A stretch of DNA of 64,000 bases. Origin: Copromyces sp. CBS 386.78 (lineage: Eukaryota > Ascomycota > Sordariomycetes > Sordariales > Sordariaceae). Below the pieces are notes generated by a model. It saw only the letters and a list, made by a program, of their open reading frames with translations. It made no database searches and was not told where the DNA came from. Each line of letters starts with the position of its first letter. Position 1 is the first letter of the stretch. Position numbers and translations under genes: made by a program. This document shows, piece after piece, positions 35,874 through 45,773 of this stretch. The stretch is taken from NCBI GenBank assembly GCA_030685235.1, contig MU839081.1:1-64000 (forward strand), written 5' to 3'.

Positions 35874-36107
35874 TATCACAGGGTTAGCCTGTGTTGCATG
35901 TGCTGGTGACAGTAGCTCTCTGAGACTACTGTCACCATCTCGGTTGATTGGCTGTGGCCTCCCGCCATGGACCCACTAGGGTTCATGGCTCGAGTCCCAT
36001 AAAAGCCTATCTCCCGAGCGCACCTCTGCACTTCTCTTCTTTCCTCTCCTCGTACAATTACGCATATCCAACATCTACACCCAACCTCTCGCCCTCTACC
36101 CATAATA
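35874..36107 (+). mobile_element. 234-bp solo LTR, 5-bp TSD CATTT
   Basis: Starts TATCACAGGGTTAGCCTGTG and ends CCCTCTACCCATAATA, flanked by perfect CATTT (35869-35873, 36108-36112). Start, length and the TTCCTCGTACAATTACG...ATCCAAC...CACCCAACC segment match the layout of the 232-bp LTRs of the Gypsy element at 49908, so it is a related subfamily. It keeps many TG/CA, i.e. little RIP. A CATAAAAGCC motif at ~35998 may be its promoter. Its termini are TA...TA, not TG...CA. Confidence 0.85.
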
Positions 36108-36296
36108 CATTTGGCAAATTTTTTAAACTAAGATATCTCCTCAATTAGAAGGCGCACGGACCTCTAGCTGGGTACAAGATGACCGCCATTATTTCCTCAT
36201 CATTTTGATGTCCTTTTTAATTTTAGGGTTAGGGTTATTAGCGAGGAAGAAATTTACCCGGAAGATACCCCCGGGAACCCCCGTACGTCTACCGTC

Positions 36297-36356
36297 ACGT
36301 ACGCAAAGGTTACGTACGCAAAGGTTACGTGCGCAAAGGTTACATACGCAAAGGTT
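36297..36356. repeat. four 15-bp tandem units ACGTACGCAAAGGTT
   Basis: Four consecutive 15-bp units with only two substitutions, inside copy B. Copy A has a different, GC-rich array at the equivalent place. Confidence 0.95.
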
Positions 36357-36527
36357 ACGCGTATAAAACGAGTATAGGCTGCGAAAATTCTAACCAATAA
36401 TAGGAACGGGCTACAAAAGTTCTAACCAATCCCAGTTGAGGAATCTAAATTCGACAGACCAATCACAGCACGAAGAACTTACAGGGATCCGCAGGGGTAT
36501 TACCCCCATTATAGAGAAGCTCTACTA

Positions 36528-36797
36528 CTGCATTTTCTCGACCGTAAGAGATTTACTCCCCATAATTTTTCCAGAGCCTAACCTTCTTGTAGTATGGTTA
36601 GCTCCCTTATGCAAGCTCACTGTAACCCGAGTGGATATAGTAAACGTGGTGTGGCACTGGGCACACGGCTGGCATGGGTCATTTGCAGTCGGCTGGCGGG
36701 GCTGTTAGGGTTGTCAAGTGGGCTTACTGGTCCGGCTAAACTGTATGAAGGTTAGGACGCTTAGCTAGGTAAATCTCTTACGGATGAGAAAAAGCAG
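36528..36797. mobile_element. 270-bp MITE with TA TSD
   Basis: Inverted ends of 29 bp start CTGCATTTTCTCGACCGTAA (left) and CTGCTTTTTCTCATCCGTAA (complement of right), flanked by TA on both sides (36526-36527, 36798-36799). The same repeat at 2.6 kb (copy A) runs through this point without the element, giving an empty site. A TA duplication fits Tc1/mariner-type mobilisation. No coding capacity. Confidence 0.85.
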
Positions 36798-36918
36798 TAT
36801 ACTTGCTCACTTTGTGTAAATACTTCGTTCTCTAACTATAACAGCTGCGCTTCAATAAATTTTTATATTAGGTATATCGTAATTCCGTCCCACTTTAGTA
36901 AATATATAGTAGAAATTC

Positions 36919-37720
36919 TATAACGGCCTGGTTATCCGTTGCAACTATATAAGACTACTTGAGCGACCGAATTACCAGCTTCGGTTACTTGTATCCTTTT
37001 GTACAGGAACATAGCACAATGACGTGGTAGTCCAATGCGCTCCGTGACACTTAACCGAAGCTGCTAAGGCTCTAGGTTCGAACCCTAGAATTAGAAAAAC
37101 TTCAGTTTTTCGGATACCCTTATATAGGTTCCTTAGGAAAGGCGGACCGCGAAACAACGCAGTATGGATGCCCGGTCGCACGTAGGCTAACTGCGCGGTG
37201 TACACTGGTTGCTAGGAATGCCTTATCCGTCGCTTTATATTGAGAGCTCTTATTTTGATTCGATTGGCCCTCTAGGAACCGTTGCTGGCTGGTATGGTAT
37301 TCGGAAGGGAGGTCGAGATTCGGGACGAACCTCTCAATATAAAGGGAGGCATGTAACGGCCTGGTTATCCGTTGCAATTATATAAGACCACTTGAGCGAC
37401 CGAATTACCAGCTTCAATTACTTGTATCCTTTTGTACAGGAACACGGCACAATGGCGTGGTGGTCCAATGCGCTCCGTGACACTGATGTGACGGCGCGGC
37501 TCAGCCGCTGGTCCCAGACCACCTGCCTGCCGGTTGGCTGCAGCGGTTCCTGCCAGATCCACTGCAAGCTCGACCCTGCAGTCTTGGCGCCGCACAACAT
37601 TATCTTATTTGCATTACGGCCATCCTTTGTATTCTAGTTTTCTTCTTTTCTTTATCTTTCGATCTTCTACCAAATAGGATCATTGCTGTTTATCACAATC
37701 ATTTCCAATTTGCCGTGACA
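36919..37720 (+). mobile_element. 802-bp LTR-like or SINE-like element with 133-bp internal direct repeat
   Basis: The 133 bp at 36919-37051 recur at 37352-37484 in the same orientation, starting TRTAACGGCCTGGTTATCCG and ending CCGTGACACT. The whole unit begins TATAACGGC and ends GCCGTGACA (imperfect inverted ends) and is flanked by AATTC on both sides (36914-36918, 37721-37725). A tRNA-like T arm (CTAGGTTCGAACCCTAG, 37074-37090) follows the first copy. It may be a small LTR element, a solo LTR with internal duplication, or a tRNA-derived SINE. Open frames across it on both strands have no domain. Confidence 0.5.
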
Positions 37721-37725
37721 AATTC

Positions 37726-38389
37726 TAATTTAGATTAAGGTTTAGTATTTTTTTTCCGAATAATAAATTATTAAGGGTTTTTGAAAATATAGATTTAAAG
37801 GTCGTAAAGGCTAATTTAGGAGTTTTCGTAGCCGGGATACATTTAATTATATTTATATTAAGGGGAGAGGTAATAATTATTTCCTTCCCCTTATTTTATT
37901 TTTTAAATTAAATAACGCGGTTAATTATTTTAAATATTATATTTTTATTAGGGTTCGAAGTAGCGCCAATTAGTAAAATCGCAATTAATTTTCGTTTGAA
38001 AAGAGGAATATACAGAGGCGGTTTAGTAAGGAAAATTTCGTTAAATTTTCTCTATAAGTTATACTATAGTTTAAGAAGAGTAGTAGGTTTAGGAGGAGTA
38101 TTGGTAGCATCCGGCAATTAGGATTACGTTTTAATAAGCTTCTCTTCGGAATTTATAGCGAAGGGATCCAACGATAAAAGAATTTAATAATAATTTTGAA
38201 TAGGATTAAGGTCTACAATAAAGGGACTATTACTAGGGTTATTATTTTATTAAATATTTCGCGCGTTGGACATTATATAATTAATTTAATCCAAAGCGGA
38301 GACAGGGGGGGGGGGGGATGGAATGCTTAATTTGTCCGTATTTCTTTAATAATAATAATCTCATTCTTTAGCTATATCTAAATACAGCG
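37726..38389. other. AT-rich DNA, no gene
   Basis: TA-rich with a 12-13 G run at 38308-38320. No coding or RNA signal recognised. Confidence 0.5.
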
Positions 38390-38830
38390 CCAATCTGGTA
38401 TGAGGTCCTTCTCCTAGTTTTCAGTAGGCGAAACCTTACGACGATAAGCGCCGCTAGACTAAAACCCCCGCTACGTAAGGCCGCGATTAAATTGCGACCG
38501 CTCCTTCTAATTTCTAGCTATTATAATACATACTTCACTACTCTAACGAATAATCCGCTCTTAATCCTATTACTAAAATATTTAAAATACTGCTCCTTCC
38601 TTCTTCCTTCGTTTTTTATCTCCGCTTACGTTATTCCTGTTCGTAATCTATCCTATCTTACTATTTCTCCTAACGAAAATACTAAATCCAAAGGCTCCAC
38701 TCCGTATTACACCCGCGCAAGGGCCTCTCCTTCCACCTATTTAAACCTCCTATCCTCTCCCAAATCTCCAAGCTTCTTCCTTCCTTCGTTCCGTATTTCT
38801 TTAATTATACAGTAATTATTGTAAAACTTT
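38390..38830 (+). repeat. dispersed repeat (partner at 11490-11870)
   Basis: Same-orientation partner of the repeat at 11.5 kb, less degraded. Downstream it has CTCCTTCC and CTATTTAAACC-type motifs. The 107-codon open frame at 38492-38815 is Ser/Leu/Tyr-rich and not convincing as a gene. Confidence 0.6.
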
Positions 38831-39511
38831 AATAATCTTTCTAACTTTAAACAATTACAAACGATAAATAACTAACCTTTAAATATTTAAGTTAATCCGA
38901 AGAAGTCTAGCTATTCAGTGCCAAACTGGGTAGGATATTATAACGCCGTCCCTGGTTAATAAAAAGGAAAATACTTAATATTATATGAAAGCGTAATTTT
39001 ACGAGAGATAGACTGCAAGACTAGAAGCTACAAATTAAAGTAATATTAAGTATAAAGAAGAAAGGGAAGTTATTAAATAATAGTATTGTAAATCCGCATA
39101 TATAAGTCGGTTCTACTACTCGTTGCCACCTTCCTAATCTGGACTCTATTGATAAGGTATGCTCTTTTCATCCGATGTGTTATAGTCAATTGCCCAGTGG
39201 CTAGTCCTCTGGTAACTAGTCCGACCATGCTATAATAGTATTTAGTTATGCCTAGTCTGACCGCTAGACTCTAGCTCGGATCTTTTCTCCTTTGTCGAAT
39301 ATTACAACTTTCCTAATAAGGCCTACCTGCGTGTCAACCTCGTAGAACCTTTACAGTATGATAGGATGTTTAAATTTGGGATCGTACGTATATATTTAGT
39401 TCTCTCCCTTTTCCTCCTCACCTAAAATTATCTATTATAAATAGAATCTTAGCTTTGCCTTCGAATCAACTATACTGTGCCCTTGCTGGATGTAGGTTTG
39501 CATTCTTTATA
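38831..39511. other. transition DNA, no gene
   Basis: Composition moves from AT-rich to balanced after ~39100. A TATAAATAG motif at ~39438 with a C/T-rich stretch upstream resembles a promoter or LTR core, but no transcript or partner repeat can be assigned. Confidence 0.4.
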
Positions 39512-39519
39512 TTCTTTTA

Positions 39520-39957
39520 GAGAAACTCTATTCGCATGAGGATAAAAGTCTATTCGCATAGGGAAAAAAAAAGTGAACTTCAATATCTTTTTTGGAGCAC
39601 TGTAAAGTTCTATGTGAAGGTAAAAAGTATATGATATTTTTTGTCATTTTTTTCTCTACCTAACGACACCTTTTTAAAGAACGTATATACCCGGTAGCCT
39701 AAGGGAACTTTGGAGAAAGAAAACTATTATACATAAATAATTGGGAAAATTAAAAGTCCAAAAGTTCAAGAAAATAGTATCTAGATAACGGTTAGGGCTA
39801 TAAAGATGGCACTTACCTTGAAAAATCTGTCAAAAATTAATAGATAATTTGGTACTATTTTTAGTTTTATGTACTAATGTTTGACCAAGTTATACTTAGA
39901 AACAAAAGTTGATCCCCGTGCGAATAGAGTTTTATCCCCGTGCGAATAGAGTTTCTC
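39520..39957. mobile_element. 438-bp MITE, TIR GAGAAACTCTATTCGCA, 8-bp TSD
   Basis: Ends are inverted copies starting GAGAAACTCTATTCGCAYG. In each arm CTCTATTCGCA (or GTCTATTCGCA) recurs after GGATAAAA, so two sites per arm. A perfect 8-bp TSD TTCTTTTA lies at 39512-39519 and 39958-39965. It sits about 160 bp beyond the stop codon of the threonine deaminase gene, at the edge of the gene island, and shows little RIP. Confidence 0.9.
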
Positions 39958-40119
39958 TTCTTTTATACTACTAATACCTACCGTATCTATATAGCAAATC
40001 ACGTCTTTAGTGAACCTACCTCACGATTCGAAGGTAGGTATCAGACTTGAAGTTAAGTTCAAATGCGTATATTGACAATGCGCCGTTCTTTCCCACCTGT
40101 GTTTTCCACCTTATGTAGT

Positions 40120-41952
40120 TCAAGTTCGTAAAAATGTCTTGAAAACAAGCGAATCTGTGCAGTCTTCCCATGGGTACCCAATCTCCTTCAAAAAGCTTTG
40201 GAGTTCGTTAACTTCCTCGTCAGGACACTGAATACCCGTCAACACCTGGCCAATATCTCCGCCGTAATTTCGATATTGGAATAGACTAATGTTGTATTGA
40301 GGTCTTAACAGTCGCAGGAAACGCTCGAGGGCCCCTGGCCGCTCGGGAAACCGGAAAGTATAGAGCCTTTCGTTGGGCACGCTCGAGCGGCCTCCAACCA
40401 TGTACCGAAGATGGCTCTTGGCAAGCTCGTCGGCGGACAGATCTGTCACGTCCATGCCATCAGACTGTCTCATACGGCCGATGATGGTCTGCAGTTGCTC
40501 TGCCCGGCGGCTGCCAGAATCGGCCAGGGAAATGCCAACCATGACGTTTGCCTCGGATTCGGTAGCGTATCGGTAGCTGAACTCTGTGATGGCGTGTGGC
40601 ATGATGGCGTTGACTAACTCGGCAAAAGCGCCAGGGCGCTCGGGGATCTTGACAGAGAGAAGGGCCTCTTTGCCCTCGCCGTACTTGGCGCGTGCGGAGA
40701 CGAAGCCCAGGCGATCAAAGTCCATGTTTGCACCTGAGGTGATGGCAACGACGGACCGGGTGGGGTCAGCGGATGGGTTGGCAGCAACCCACTTCTTGAG
40801 TCCGGCAACGGCCAGCGCGCCGGCGGGCTCGATAATGGAGCGCGTGTCCTCGAACATGTCTCTGATGGCGGCACAAGCCTCGTCGGTGGTGACGTGGACC
40901 ATCTCGTCAACGACCTCTTGGCAGATACGGAAGGTCTCCTCACCAACCGTCTTGACGGCGGCGCCATCGGCAAACAAACCGACATCTTTGAGAAGGACAC
41001 GTTCACCCTTGGCGAGCGATTGGGTCATGGCGTCTGCGTCATAGGTCTCGACGCCGATGATCTTGACATGGGGGGCAATACGCTTTACGTAGACCCCAAC
41101 ACCAGCAATCAAGCCACCGCCGCCGACAGCACAGAATATGGCCTGCAGCTTCTGCAAATTGGTCTGTGACAAGATTTCCATGCCGATGGTGCCTTGGCCG
41201 GCAATCACATATGGGTCATCAAAAGGGGGGATGTTGATGAGGCCGTCCGACTTGGCCCTTCGGGCACACTCCTCCTTTGCCTCGTCGAAATCGGCGCCAT
41301 GGAGAACGACGTGGCTCCCCAAGCGGGAAACGTTGAGATGCTTGATGCTGGGAGTGCCCTTGGGCATGATGACAGTAGCGGGGATCTTCAACTTGCGGGC
41401 TGAGTATGCAACTCCTTGGGCGTGGTTGCCGGCACTGCAGCAGACCACACCCTTCCATGACTCCTTGGGATCGAGATGGGCCATCTTGTTGTAGGCGCCA
41501 CGAAGCTTAAAGCTAAAGACGGGCTGTTCATCTTCACGCTTAAGGAGGACGTTGCACTCGAGGCGGTTGCTCAGGTTGACAGCCCGTGTTAGAGGCACCT
41601 CACTGCAGACTTCCCGCACACGCGGGTAAGAGGTGATGATGAGGCGCAAGTACTGTCTGCGAGTTAGCAAAATCAAGCAGTAAGGACGAGCAGTGCTTCA
41701 ACTTACATCTGGATGACCGTTGGGAAGCAGGAACTCATCAGGAACAATGTCCTTCATCTTGCTGGTCGTGGCATCCTCCGATGGCGGCGATGGCTTCGCG
41801 CTGTACTCGGTCAGTGCGAGGTTGCCAACCGAAGAAGAGCTCGCCGGCCTCTCGCCGTTGACGCCGTTAACCACGTGCAGGGAAGCACCGTTGACGAGCA
41901 GCGGCTCTGCACCGTTGACAAGCGGCGGCTCTGCACCTTGTGTTGAAGCCAT
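40120..41952 (-). CDS. ILV1: threonine deaminase (threonine dehydratase), mitochondrial type
   Basis: Deaminates L-threonine to 2-oxobutanoate with pyridoxal phosphate, the first committed step of isoleucine synthesis, normally in mitochondria. Two exons: 41952-41707 and 41652-40120, joined by a 54-bp intron (GTAAGT, branch GCTAAC, acceptor GACAG). The predicted product is 592 residues, near the family length. The catalytic half has the Schiff-base lysine in FSFKLRGAYNKM (about residue 131), SAGNHAQGVA, and the phosphate-binding loop GGGGLIAG (about 258). The C-terminal half has two ACT-like regulatory units opening KIPERPGAFAEL (about 413) and RFPERPGALERF (about 514), where isoleucine and valine act in this family. 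The start at 41952 gives a non-basic N-terminus with repeated PLVNGAE/LLVNGA. An in-frame ATG at 42018 adds 22 residues that look more like a targeting sequence. Confidence 0.95.
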
Positions 41953-42893
41953 TTTGTGGTGTGCCTCCAACAACTGGACAATAAGATGTGAGATTTGTTT
42001 GGGAAAAGAAGTGAGCAAAACGCAGTGCCGGTGTCGGTGCCAGCGTTAAAGCTCAACTGAAGAGTCAGAAGCCAGAACCTCCCATGAACCAACCCCGTCT
42101 GCACTATTTTTGGTCAAGCGTCGCCCTTGAGTGGGGCCCCCCCTCCCCTGCCCAGCTGCTGTAGGTACGTTAGAGGTACCTAGGTAGCCTGCTGCAGTTA
42201 GCATGACAGCGGCTACCGGAAAATACTTGAGGTGGGAACACGCCAATGTTATCAGCCGAGTTTACCTACCTGGTGTACCGCTTCCACTCACTCGATTTGG
42301 TTTTGCTCAACAGGTATAGCGCCGGGTGTAACTGGCTTCCGACCAATGTGCTGGTGAGCTGATGTGGGTCGCAAGGTTTCTCGGGAACGATTCAGTGATA
42401 GGATTGGTTTGAGTAAAACCAAATCAAATGAGTGGAAGCGGTATTGCCTCATTCCCACAGGAAGAGATGGATTTTGGAAGAGGTTGTAGGTTGTTCAAAG
42501 TCCCAGCGGGCCCAGGCAAAGGCCGCTGCTAGTAGTAGTGTATCTGCAACATCCCAGGATGTGTTTGGGTACCGCGGTACCTATCAGACAACGGACAATG
42601 CCCTGTTTTCCAGGCGGGATCATGGTGTAAGTGATAGTGTGCATGTACACCAGAGGTATCCGAGGTAGGTAAGGTACCTAGGTGGGTTGCGGGGCCGGGC
42701 CCGGGCGGGAGTTGTGGAGTACCTCGACCTTTTTCGCCCTCCATCACTAGGTCATGTAGCAGCCGCCGTGGCCATCGCCATTGCCCGTCTCCGTCTCCGT
42801 CGTTTCATCACCGAATCAGGTCCAGCCGACACGAAGCTGCGAATCGCCCGCCAATCTGCCCTACCGCAGCTCCCCAGAGCCCGACTGCCAGAC
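41953..42893. promoter_or_regulatory. divergent intergenic region of ILV1 and RCF1
   Basis: About 0.94 kb between two divergent starts, so it must hold both promoters. It contains several GGTACC/TACCTA-type motifs (42170-42185, 42575, 42675) and a small MITE at 42278-42441. I see no clear TATA box for either gene, and no Gcn4-type TGASTCA site is evident. Overlapping short open frames here have no domain. Confidence 0.5.
42278..42441. mobile_element. 164-bp MITE with TA TSD in the shared promoter
   Basis: Inverted ends of about 33 bp, left CCGCTTCCACTCACTCGATT and complement of right CCGCTTCCACTCATTTGATT, continuing TGGTTTT(G/A)CTCAA, with three mismatches. TA lies directly outside both ends (42276-42277, 42442-42443), as for Tc1/mariner-type elements. 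It is non-coding, with an 80-100 bp interior. Confidence 0.8.
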
Positions 42894-43667
42894 ATGCCGT
42901 CGAATATGCCCGATTCTACAGACAACCAAGGCTCGGCCCCACCCGGCCTCTCCTCTAGGCCTCTCCCCTCCTCCTTTGACGACAACGCGTAAGTCAAGTC
43001 GCCTTTCTTTGGGATTCCCGCACCGCTGCATGCCGCATGCACCTCGATGCTGACGAGGCCTCGCCTATCTTCGTCCCCAAACAGTGACTTCTACAACGAA
43101 AATGGCTTCCAAAAGGTGTCCCGCCGCCTCCGCGAGGAGCCTTTGATCCCCATCGGTTGTATCGCCACCGTCGCCGCCTTCACGGGCGCATACCGTGCCA
43201 TGCGCCGCGGCGACCACCAACAGGTCCAGCGCATGTTCCGCGCCCGTGTTGCCGCCCAGGCCTTTACCGTCGTCGCCATGGTTGCCGGCAGCTGGTACTA
43301 CGCTGCTGATCGCCAGAAGCAGAAGGAGCTGTGGAAGCTGAAGGAGCAGCAGGACGCCGAAGAGAAGCGCCAGAAGTGGATCCGGGAGCTCGAGGTGCGC
43401 GATGCCGAGGACAAGGCCCTGCAGGAGAGGCTCGATAAGAGGAGGAAGAAGAAGGCAGAGCGCGACTCGGCTGCTGGTGTTCCGGATGGCGTTGCCGCCC
43501 AAGCCCAGGCCGCCTATGCTGATGCCAAGGACAAGGCCAGCAGTCTCGCCGGAGACGTAGCGCCCGAGGATCCCACCAAGTCCAACACCGCAGGTGTCCG
43601 CGAGTCACTACCTACTTGGCTTGGGGGCTCCAAGGGAGCCGATGGGTCGTCGCGGGATAAGAAGTAG
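42894..43667 (+). CDS. RCF1: respiratory supercomplex factor 1, HIG1-domain protein
   Basis: Small inner-mitochondrial-membrane protein that associates with cytochrome c oxidase and bc1-oxidase supercomplexes. Exon 1 is 42894-42988 and exon 2 is 43085-43667; the 96-bp intron has a GTAAGT donor and CAG acceptor and splits an Ala codon. The predicted product is 225 residues. The HIG1 domain starts at DFYNENGFQKV (33) with two membrane segments (about 52-71 and 87-104). Between and into the second lies the type-2 motif Q-x3-R-x-R-x3-Q, seen as QRMFRARVAAQ (80-90). A Lys/Glu/Gln-rich coiled coil follows (105-160), then an Ala/Asp/Gly-rich tail typical of fungal members. A second in-frame ATG at 42906 could also serve as start. 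It converges with the RTC5-like gene. Confidence 0.93.
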
Positions 43668-43905
43668 GCCGAACACAAACGTGACGGAAGGCGGCCAGTC
43701 AGGTATGTATGTATGTGAATGATGTACGATATGAAATGGACAGTCGGGAACATGGCTTGCACCCGTAAATGTGGTCTGTTCATGAGGCCGTTAAGATTCC
43801 GGCCTGCCAGTCTCCCCAATGCTTCGTTGGTATTAATATTGTTATGCGGTAAAACATAGGCTTAACGCTCGCCCTTTGGTTATGAGGCTGCCGTACGGCC
43901 AACTG
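43668..43905. other. convergent 3' intergenic region
   Basis: 238 bp between two stop codons of converging genes; it must hold both 3' UTRs. It contains a GTATGTATGTATG microsatellite near 43703. No further feature. Confidence 0.7.
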
Positions 43906-45773
43906 TTATGCCATGCTACCGCCACTCCTGTTGCTCCCTACTAGCCCGGCCATCTCTAGTAATGCTCTGTCGGCGTCGATGTCGCCTGTCCCCAAGTTGA
44001 TTCTCCTTCTAGCTTCAGCTTCTCTTGCTTCCCACGCCCATCGCTCTGCTTGGTGGTTTGCTTCCTCGTCTCCGCCGCAGCCCCAGACTTCCACACTTTC
44101 AATCTCAATACGCTCTTGGAAATCGTATTCTCTGATCATGCTCGTCTGGAACGCCCCTCCCTTTGATGCATAATCATGTGTGAAGCAGCCAAACTCGAAG
44201 CTGCCATCCAACATCAAAGACACGGGCCCAAGTGGAATCATGCCTGAGCGGCGATATGCTTGGCTAGGCTTGGGCGGTGGGCAACCGAACGATACCCCGG
44301 CATGGCTCGTTGACGCTGAGGGCCTGGTGAACGATACATAATTCTTGTTTAGGGATGATGCTCGAAAGACGTCATGTATCGGTTCTAGCTGGAACAAAAT
44401 TGCTTCATCTCCACCAAAGCACTCCCGATGAGTGAGCTTCCAGGGTTCGGGGACATAGACCCCAAAGGTGAGTCGCTCAGCTTCACCGGAGCTGCCGCGG
44501 GAAAAGCGTCTCGGGGGCAAAGAAGCCCAGAAACCCGACATTGATCCGTTGCTGTGATGGTCAGACTCGTCCAGTAAGCGCGTTCCGCTAACAAGCAGGA
44601 TTGTCGGCGCTTTCCAGTTGAAGACTTTCGCCTCGAAACTGCCCATGCTGAATCCGTCTTCGTCACCTGCGTATAAGAGGCGTAGGCGTCGGAAGAGCAA
44701 TGAGCCGGGGATGAAGAAGGACATTTGCGATAGGATACTTGCGTTCATGATGGATCCAGTGTCATGCAATAGCGGTTGCCTTGGCTCGCGAGACATGGTT
44801 GGGGACCTGGACGTACCATCCTTGCCTTTGTGAAAGTCGAGTTCTTTGGAGAAAAGAAAATGTTCAAAAAGGGGAGCGAGCCCTTGGAAAAGAAAGGGTA
44901 GGCAACCGGCCATGACCTTGCTGAAGCGGTGGTATTCGATGCCTGGGTTTTGTTCCACGTCGAGGAAGGCCGCCAGAATAGACTCGGCTGCTGTCCTCAA
45001 GCTTTGTAGCCCGGCCCCGGTCACTCGATCAGGATCAGAGTCCAAACTATCCTGGCCATCCAGTGGTGCGACGAGAAGGAGGAGCATGATGAGTTTCCGA
45101 AAATTATCCCCTGGTATCAAAGCCCCGTGTGTGGCGGACGTATTCTGTTGTTTACCAGGACTGACATGGCCCAAAGCATGGAATGCAGCAAGTACCAGTT
45201 CGTCATCGTCAAGCCCTTGTCCATCACTTCCGACTTGCTCTCTTGCGTTTGTCGAGCCACTGTGCCCCTCGACAGCCGGTTTCGAAAATTTGCGGTCGTA
45301 AACTGCCAGGCTCTTGAACAGCAACTTGGCTTTATCAGCAGCACCCCTTCCCAACACGCGCCGGTATCTGTCTGTCAGGAGAGTGATCACTATGACCATC
45401 TGCTCCAGGCCCAATACGGCGGGGGCATCTTCCAAAAAAGGGAAGGCCGCAATGTAGGATGCCATCTGGAAGAGCACGGGAGAGACGCCGAGAATGTCGG
45501 GAACTCCAAGATATTTCACAATGGTGCCCTCTTTGAGATAGCCTACACGCTGCTCATGGTGGGCCAGGCTCTTGAAGACGTGTTTCAGCGAGTACAGCTC
45601 AAGAGATGTGAAGCACTTTTCTGCAAATGCATTGGCCTGTGGGCACATTAGCATAGCCCAACGACAGCATGGGCGGTCAGCGGTTCAGCTCACTGAACAA
45701 CACTTACTAGTTCCTTGACCAACTCCTCGTGGGATAGGGGCGCCGGCTTCTCCTCTGACAGTACTTGGCCCAT
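43906..45773 (-). CDS. RTC5: TLDc-domain protein, RTC5-like
   Basis: Member of the TLDc family; TLDc proteins, including yeast Rtc5 and Oxr1, act on the vacuolar V-ATPase. The older name, restriction of telomere capping 5, comes from a genetic screen. Exon 1 (45773-45708) encodes 22 residues; exon 2 is 45636-43906. The 71-bp intron has GTAAGT, branch GCTAAT and ACAG. The predicted product is 598 residues, normal for the fungal family. The start MGQVLSEE has Gly2 and Ser6, an N-myristoylation consensus consistent with membrane anchoring. The N-terminal helical region contains NAFAEKCFTSLELYSLKHVF and YLGVPDILGVSPVLFQM. TLDc spans about 320-540, from SQMSFFIPGSLLFRRLRLLY to IESVEVWGCGG. The last 50 residues are charged helix. 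Confidence 0.92.

Larger units (their letters stand above)
36110..36910 (+). repeat. dispersed repeat, copy B (partner at 1600-2700)
   Basis: Same block order as copy A but less RIP-mutated, and with an extra 270-bp MITE at 36528-36797 that copy A lacks. The 90-codon open frame at 36436-36708 runs across the MITE junction and is not a gene. Confidence 0.75.

Noticed and set aside
36436..36708. 90-codon open frame as a gene
   Set aside because: It spans the junction of a dispersed repeat and an inserted MITE.
36919..37484. The 133-bp repeats as proven LTRs of a miniature retroelement
   Set aside because: No matching TSD directly outside the pair (AATTC left, CTGAT right), so only the larger 802-bp unit is reported, with caution.
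40373..41494. Plus-strand open frames up to 152 codons opposite the threonine deaminase gene
   Set aside because: They are shadows of a well-conserved coding exon on the minus strand and lack domains.
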